Shown here in pieces: positions 58,198 to 64,000 of a stretch of DNA of 64,000 nt. Origin of the DNA: Prostheceraeus crozeri. Its lineage: Eukaryota; Platyhelminthes; Polycladida; Euryleptidae. The notes beneath the pieces were generated by a model. That model was given only the letters and a program-made list of their open reading frames with translations, was not told where the DNA came from and made no database searches. The stretch is taken from the NCBI GenBank assembly GCA_907163375.1, contig CAJQUW010009261.1, positions 124,001-188,000 of the forward strand, written 5' to 3'. The translations under genes were made by a program, and so were the position numbers. Position 1 is the first letter of the stretch. Each line of letters begins with the position of its first letter.

Positions 58198-59729
58198 GGT
58201 TTTCGAAGAATACAGAGAAATGGACATTATTGAGAAGGTTCCAGAAACTGAACTCATGAAAGAAGGCAGTGTATTTTATCTTCCTCATCATGCTGTCATA
58301 AAGAAAAATAATGAATCAACTAAAGTAAGACCTGTATTTGATGGAAGTGTTAAGGACAGAAATAATGTCTCCTTGAATGACTTGCTTGATGCTGGTCCTT
58401 CACTGTTGCCTCAACTGATTCAATTGCTACTCCGATTTAGATTCTATGCGATACCTTACACGGGAGATATCACGAAAGCATTTCTTCAGCTATTATTGAA
58501 GGAAAACGAGCGAGATTATCTCAGATTCTTATGGAATGATGATACATACAGGTTTAAGCGAGTGTGTTTTGGAATTACTCGTGCACCGTTTTTGCTCAAT
58601 GCCACCGTCAGATATCATCTACTAAATCGCTGACAAAATGTCAAAAAGCTTCTATGTTGATGATCTTATTTGTGGATCTGCCTCTGTAAATGATTGTACA
58701 TCAGAAATCGTAAAAGCAGCTGTCATAATGAAATCGGCTTGCATGCATTTGACAAAATGGACTACAAGTTCTGATGATCTTGCTCATCAAATGAATAAGG
58801 AGCACGGTATTGAAATGAAACATAAGGGAATGACAAAAATTTTGGGAATTCCGTGGAATTTAGATACTGATGAACTTGAAGTGTCAATTCCAGTCTTTGG
58901 ATTGAATGGCACTATACTCACAAAACGTATGATATTATCATATACGGCTAAAATATTTGATCCCTTTGGCTTTGTGTCCCCTATTCTGGTGTCATTGAAA
59001 CTTTTCATGAAAACATTATGGTTGAAGGGTTACGAATGGGATGCTCCTATCTCATCGGAAGATACAAAAGATTTTCTTGAGCTGGTTTCATCCCTTTCTG
59101 ATTGCAGTAAAATTTCTATATCCCGATGTTACTATGACAAAAATGTTGGAATTTCACAATCTGTGCTGCATGTATTTTGTGATGCCAGTGAACAAGCATA
59201 CGCAGCATGCATCTACATGCAAGTTTTGTCATTGAATAATTCTATGTCTTCGACTCTTGTCATTGCGAAATCTCGGCTATCTCCTGTAAAAAGGATAACA
59301 CTTCCCCGGTTGGAGCTCCTTGCTTGCCATCTCGGCATGAAACTCCTAAAAATTGTACTGAACTCACTTAAATTTGAAAGTACACATATATATTGTTGGA
59401 CTGATTCAACTATTACCTTGAGCTGGATTCGAAGTCCCTCTTCACGATTTAAGCAATTTGTGGGAAACAGAGTTCAAGATATTCAAGATATTGTCCCACC
59501 CTCCTGCTGGAGTCACTGCTCAGGTGTTCATAATCCTGCCGATCAAGCTACAAGAATTGTGTCTTTTCTTAAGTGGAATAAAATGACTTGGTTTCATGGA
59601 CCAGTTTGGCTGAATGATCTTTCACAATGGCCATCAAAGGAAAATGCAGCAGAGAACCATAGGGGAAATGAAGGAGTCCAAGAAATGATTTTGATGAACT
59701 CATTGTTTTGCCTGGTGATTCTCACTTGA
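58198..59729 (+). pseudogene. BEL/Pao reverse transcriptase and RNase H
   Basis: Reverse transcriptase blocks are YLPHHAVIK, KVRPVFDGS, GDITKAFLQ (first Asp), FKRVCFGITRAPF, and, after a frameshift and apparent loss of some codons at about 58630, FYVDDLICG with the catalytic YVDD at 58653-58664. The Pao-specific part with DPFGFVSPI follows. RNase H then shows FCDASEQAYAACIYM, RLELLACHLG, YCWTDST and NPADQATR, giving its D-E-D-D residues. The enzyme copies the RNA genome into DNA in the particle. The frame changes at about 58197, 58633 and 59710. Confidence 0.88.
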
Positions 59730-60772
59730 CTAAACTGATAATTCTTGATATTCACATTTATTTGTGCCACAGTGGAGTGGCTTCCACGCTTACCGAATCG
59801 CGATCTGATTACTGGATTACCAGGGGAAGAAGAGTTGTAAGAAGTGCAATTCGGTCTTGCTTAGTATGCCGTCGACATGACTGTAAATCATATTTACAAC
59901 AAGAGGCGCCGTTATGTGATTATCGGTTGAATCAAACCAGACCATTTGAAATAACTGGATGCGACTTCACAGGACCATTATATTTGAAAAAGGACACTAA
60001 AGTTTACGTATTGGTTTTCACATGTACAGTTGTTCGAGCTGTTCATCTGGAACTATGCCTAAGTCAAAATCTTGATGACTTTATATTGGCTTTTCGGCGA
60101 TTTCAGGCACGGTTTGAGACACCGAAAACTATGATATCTGACAATTTTACCACCTTTAGGGCTGCAAAAGAAAACCTGAAAGATAAATTAGAATGGAAAT
60201 ATTTGCCTGAATATAGTCCTCATTGGGGAGGAATGTGGGAAGGGATTATAAGAAGCGTAAAGCGATCATTGAGACGCGTTCTCGGTAATCAAAGGGTAAA
60301 ACTGGAGACATTGCAGACAGTGATATGTGAAATTGAAGCTTCGATCAATAAACGTCCTTTGACTTACATTTCAGATGAGGTAAATGATATGAAACCTCTT
60401 CGTCCTATCGATTTTTTCATTGGTTCTTGTCTAGAAGAAACTACTGAGAGTGCTGATCAGTTACGAAATGGATACAAGCAGAGAAAACACCTTTTGTCTC
60501 AGTTGTGGTTGAGATGGAAAAGTGAATATTTGATGGAGCTACGGTCCTGGAACAAAAAACGCAGTACAGGACAAGGAATCCCAAAGGTCGGAGATATTGT
60601 TTTAGTAGATCCGAAAAATATGACTGCAAAGAATCGTGCTTTGTGGCCTCTTGGCCGAGTTCTCGAGGTGTATCAAGGGAAGGGCAATTTTCCGAGATTC
60701 GCAGAGGTCCTTTCTCAAGGAAAAGTGTGCCGGCGAAATACAAGTCAGTTGTACCCACTAGAATGCAATTGA
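59708..60772 (+). pseudogene. BEL/Pao integrase (longest intact frame of the element)
   Basis: An open frame of 354 codons. The N-terminal HHCC zinc site uses H16, H21, C51 and C54. The catalytic core shows D86 in GCDFTGP, D145 in MISDNF and E178 in GGMWEGIIRSVKR. The C-terminal DUF5641-like domain reads VGDIVLVDPKNM, LWPLGRVLEVY and SQLYPLE. In the complete element this is the end of the Pol polyprotein; the first codons follow a frameshift. It would insert the cDNA in chromosomal DNA. All key residues are present. Confidence 0.9.
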
Positions 60773-60797
60773 ACCTTTTGGTTGAGTACGACTCAAC

Positions 60798-60808
60798 GGG
60801 CGGGAGTA
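60798..60808 (+). other. polypurine tract
   Basis: GGGCGGGAGTA directly before the 3' LTR, the expected start of plus-strand DNA synthesis. Confidence 0.75.
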
Positions 60809-61048
60809 TGTTGAGAATGTTGAGTTCTATGGAAAACTATAATGCTATGTTTGCGGCAGTTAGGTGTGGAAGTGCATGTTATGAAATCTATGTCATAATG
60901 AGATTGTACAGATATGTATGTAGCTGTGATATGAACATTCAAATGTTTGTAATGATCTACTGAACGACGGACTGGACATGTAAATTGTAGAAAAACAGAC
61001 ACAACGCAATATATTGTTGATTTCTAGAATAAAGTGGTGTATTCAATA
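60809..61048 (+). repeat. 3' LTR
   Basis: Matches the 5' LTR except for about four substitutions (all G in the 5' copy against A or the reverse) and small indels; AATAAA at 61028-61033. Followed by GCAAT. Confidence 0.9.
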
Positions 61049-61222
61049 GCAATATTGTGCATTCACGAGCTCAGAAAAACAACAGAGAGATAATGCAATT
61101 CAAACATGATGCGATTTATAGTCATGCATATATGAAGCAGTAAGCTCTTTCACCTGTGGGATACGGCACGAATTTTTTAGTGTTGGGCACGAAAATTCTT
61201 AAAATTCTAAATCCGACAACTG

Positions 61223-61470
61223 GAGTAGTCACGCAATATGCATGCACTACTCTGTCTTTTTAATAGTGTTCCTACCGGTCCACGAAATCCTGCAAAATGA
61301 AATTCTATTCTGATTAATCCTGGAAATTTCAAAACACACCTTGAAGGGGAACAAAAGCTATAAGGATAGGGTTGAAACCAATGGAAGAAAGCGGAAAGTG
61401 GAACTCGATCTGGATTACCAGTGTCATCCTCTTAAAATAAAGATTTTATTATTATTATTATTATAGATAA
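61223..61470 (+). repeat. probable LINE 3' end with ATT microsatellite tail
   Basis: The sequence ends AATAAAGATTTTATTATTATT at about 61436-61465, a polyadenylation-like signal followed by an ATT repeat, a common 3' end of CR1/RTE-like LINEs. No coding part is recognisable upstream. Confidence 0.45.
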
Positions 61471-62267
61471 AATCCATTGAAAGTCGCTGGAGCTGTTAGA
61501 TGAACACCATGGCACTGGATATTCGCTTTCGTGATATTAAGAAAGCGACATCACTCCTTCGATTTTTATTCTTTCAGCGAAATAATGTTATGCATGTAGA
61601 GCACAGGTTTATTACATCGTTCCAATCTCTAAAATACTTGCTTTCAAGAAATAATTCGATTTCATCAATTTTGATATGTATACAAATATATTGTTATTCT
61701 GTCTCTATTAAATTATTAAATGCTTTCATTCTCATCGAAAAGTGTGGAAATAATTTTTTCGTACAGACAGACCAAAGATTGTTATTGCTTTTATCATGAT
61801 GACGTTCTAAACTACCTTTGATTGATTCTAAAAAAATTTGGCTATGTAAGCTACACATAGAATTTATCGGTGTTATTTGCTTGTTACCACCTTGCCTATG
61901 TTTGTTTTTATCATCATAGCACGAGATATTCAAAGCTTTCAGATTTCTGTTACATACTAAAATAATGAAATTTCATTAGATCATATTTACTTGATTTAAT
62001 CATTTATCACTTTCTAAACAAAGGAAATAGGAAGAAATATAGCTAAAATAGTTAAAATTAGGTTAATGCGTATAAGTTTAAAAAGTACGGGAATTTTTTC
62101 TCCGGAAGTCGGAAGGAACCCCGTCTTAATCACATTGCAGTCACTTTAACTTTGCTGATAAAAAATTTGCATTAGAAATTCAGACTGAAGCGCAATTTGA
62201 CAGAGCTGCGAAAGATTTCTTACTAATATCCTTATAAGATCCCAGTAGTAGGTCTATAAACTTACTA
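61471..62267. other. non-coding sequence
   Basis: Open frames at 61500-61799 (plus) and 61694-61933 (minus) have no motif and AT-biased composition. Confidence 0.4.
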
Positions 62268-62395
62268 GCAGAGCTGGAAAAATTCCACTGAAATTTTTTA
62301 ATTCCAATTCCAGAGCAGAAATTTCAATTCCAATTCCAGTCGAACCAGTTCAATTCAATTCCAATTCCATAATGATATTCAATTCCGATAATTGC
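62268..62395. repeat. possible single transposon end with AATTCCA repeats
   Basis: CAGAGCTGGAAAAATTCCA is followed by about six spaced copies of TTCAATTCCAATTCCA-like motifs. The layout of a CAG end plus subterminal repeats resembles the hAT elements of this window. The other end is not found. Confidence 0.4.
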
Positions 62396-64000
62396 ATGGC
62401 GCGTATATGTTAGTGTATCAAAAGTTTCCTCGCTTCAATCTAACCCATGTGCCCGTATCCTATCCTCGTTATTCCTGTGTGCCGTTCCCTGCGTCGTTCC
62501 TATGTGCGTTCTCATGTTCATAGTTCACATTTCTTGTTTACATGTGCATGTTTATATGTAGCCGGTCAGCCTACGCCATTTTCGTTTCGTAAACGAGATA
62601 TTCAACATCTTGTGAAAAAGAGAAAAGAAAATTAACGGTCAGCAAAGAATCAAACGCTGAGAGAGAGAGAGAGCATAGAAATTAACAGTACCATAGAAAG
62701 TCCTAGAATGGAAATTGCATGAAAATTATGGCACACGCCGGGGGAACTAAGTTGGGGCAAAACGCAAATTGTGCGAGCTGGTTTCCATGTTTTCTTATTT
62801 GTATTTATATTTATCAAGCCAAATTGTGATCTGGATTGCTGCCCCTTGTCCAAAGATCATACACAAAAGCAATAGTGAATTACAAAATACTGCGGCGACA
62901 GGATGACAAAGAAAGAAATCCTTTAAAACGTTCTGTGCGTTCATCATTTTGAAATATCGCTCCTATAATCTATCAAGAGTATTATCAGTCACATATGCAA
63001 CTTGCAATGTCGATTTACAGAACATACATTGCTCCAGCTTGAAATCAGAGGTCAAGAAATCTCAGAGTATTTATTTTACTTGAAAGGGCTCCCCTGTTCA
63101 CTATATTTGAACAATTTTCAAAATCTTTACATGCTTTCGAATATCAGCTTCCAAAATATCATCACACTATATCACATGTGTCATTTAATGATTAATTGAA
63201 AAGTTCCAGCGACTATTCACTTATCTGAGAAATTATTGTCGGTGAAGAAGCTTTCAATGTGTTTATTCGACAAAAGCGCTAGGTTTCTTAACCGTATGAA
63301 GGAGAAATCATCCTATGATTAGAATTTTTTCTATTGAATTCTTGAGATATTCTTACAACCAGTGCACCGCCCACTTTCAATTATGACTTTGTGGACCAAT
63401 TTTTAATTCGAATTTTGAAAAACAGTTGTTAATGACTGCTGCAAATCGACACAATATACCAGCCCAGGGAATAGTAGGCTATGCCACATGAAACAATGCC
63501 ACCATCTCACTTAATATTATCCTAATAAAAATCCTGCATTAATTTGCTGCCAACAACTTCCACAACCAACTTGGCAAATAGTTTGACTATGATACAATGT
63601 TTTAGATCGAATCTGATCTACAAACCATAGATTTTTCCATGTGCCATCATTGTACATAGGCAAGATATCAAACTTCCATTCTAGTGTACTATTATCTACT
63701 TCTATGAGAGAGAGAGATGCGAATAAATCTATTAATAAACTGACAGAAGAAAGAAATTCAATGTGCGAATAACGTGATTGTTGATGGAGGAAAAAACAAC
63801 GATAAAAATGATATCATGAAAACTGATTAATGGTCCATGTTAAAAGAGGAGATTAAAAATTCCGTGATAAGAACGAAATGTGATCGGGTCGAAAGCTAAC
63901 GAGCAGAGATTAAAGGAAATTCTTTCAATTTTCAAAAGAAAATGGATTTATCGTCAAGTGTCAGACATTTGCATAAATTAGAGACGATGAGAAATTGAAA
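62396..64000. other. non-coding sequence
   Basis: Only short GA microsatellites are visible, at about 62659-62674 and 63706-63717. No gene supported. Confidence 0.45.

Larger units (their letters stand above)
55887..61053 (+). mobile_element. full-length BEL/Pao LTR retrotransposon
   Basis: Both LTRs, primer binding site, gag, protease, reverse transcriptase/RNase H, integrase and polypurine tract are present in BEL/Pao order, bounded by a GCAAT target duplication (55887-55891, 61049-61053). The LTRs differ by about four substitutions and two or three indels in about 237 bp, so the insertion is young. The coding region nevertheless has two in-frame TGA codons and at least four frame changes, so this copy is not functional as written. 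No envelope-like frame is present between integrase and the 3' LTR. Confidence 0.93.
54088..61222 (+). mobile_element. decayed hAT split by a BEL/Pao insertion
   Basis: The left end CAGGTGACGGATTCGG at 54088 and the right end AATCCGACAACTG ending at 61222 resemble inverted repeats. Both sides carry copies of GGCACGAAATT-type motifs (54113-54135, 54168; 61168, 61190), as subterminal repeats would. A hAT dimerisation fragment lies at 54461-54562. Without the BEL/Pao insertion (55892-61053) the element would be about 2 kb. No target duplication was found, so the boundaries are tentative. A 30-bp imperfect inverted pair (AACCCTGGTTGGCATGCCA at 55149; its complement at about 55552) is unexplained. 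Confidence 0.5.

Overview
This is a transposon-dense stretch of an invertebrate animal genome, AT-rich overall. There are no bacterial operons, ribosome binding sites or CRISPR arrays. The eukaryotic signs are GT-AG introns, AATAAA signals, spliced exons and animal transposable elements (hAT, Tc1/mariner-like, pogo-like, BEL/Pao, several non-LTR families, a Penelope-like trace). The jockey-type LINE ends and the gag type of the BEL element recall arthropods, but the phylum is not settled by sequence alone.

Only two host-gene pieces are convincing. One is a complete single-exon reading frame for the spliceosomal Sm protein F (SNRPF) at 28872-29129 on the minus strand, with a 3' splice site just before its start codon and a downstream AATAAA. 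The other is a 112-bp internal exon at 1514-1625 (minus) carrying the Walker A motif of a FANCJ/BRIP1-type helicase. Its neighbouring exons were not found here.

Layout: 1-0.9 kb decayed Tc1/mariner transposase; 1.5-1.6 kb BRIP1-like exon; 1.87-5.95 kb nested hAT-like elements with 7-bp target duplications; 6-18.6 kb mostly non-coding with LINE, Penelope-like and mariner remnants; 18.66-20.09 kb a short hAT with 8-bp target duplication; 20.24-21.00 kb a pogo-like MITE; 21.57-25.31 kb a pogo-like element apparently containing a second short hAT, a hairpin and a LINE; 26.7-27.1 kb an RTE-like LINE scrap; 27.6-28.35 kb a foldback; 28.9-29.1 kb SNRPF; 31.0-32.4 kb LINE remnants; 32.4-46.4 kb a tandem array of units of about 4.1 kb, each with a dead DDE transposase and a GGGGCCCC-rich minisatellite; 46.4-46.9 kb another LINE end; 47.37-52.33 kb a nearly complete hAT with exact 8-bp target duplication, a two-exon transposase region and a 744-bp palindromic MITE inside it; 54.09-61.22 kb a decayed hAT split by a full-length BEL/Pao retrotransposon with both LTRs; 61.2-64 kb mostly non-coding.

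The genes do not form a pathway. The informative story is one of insertion into insertion, tandem amplification of a transposon, and several hAT lineages preserved with their target-site duplications. Many frame breaks fall at single-base indels, so some may be assembly errors rather than real mutations.
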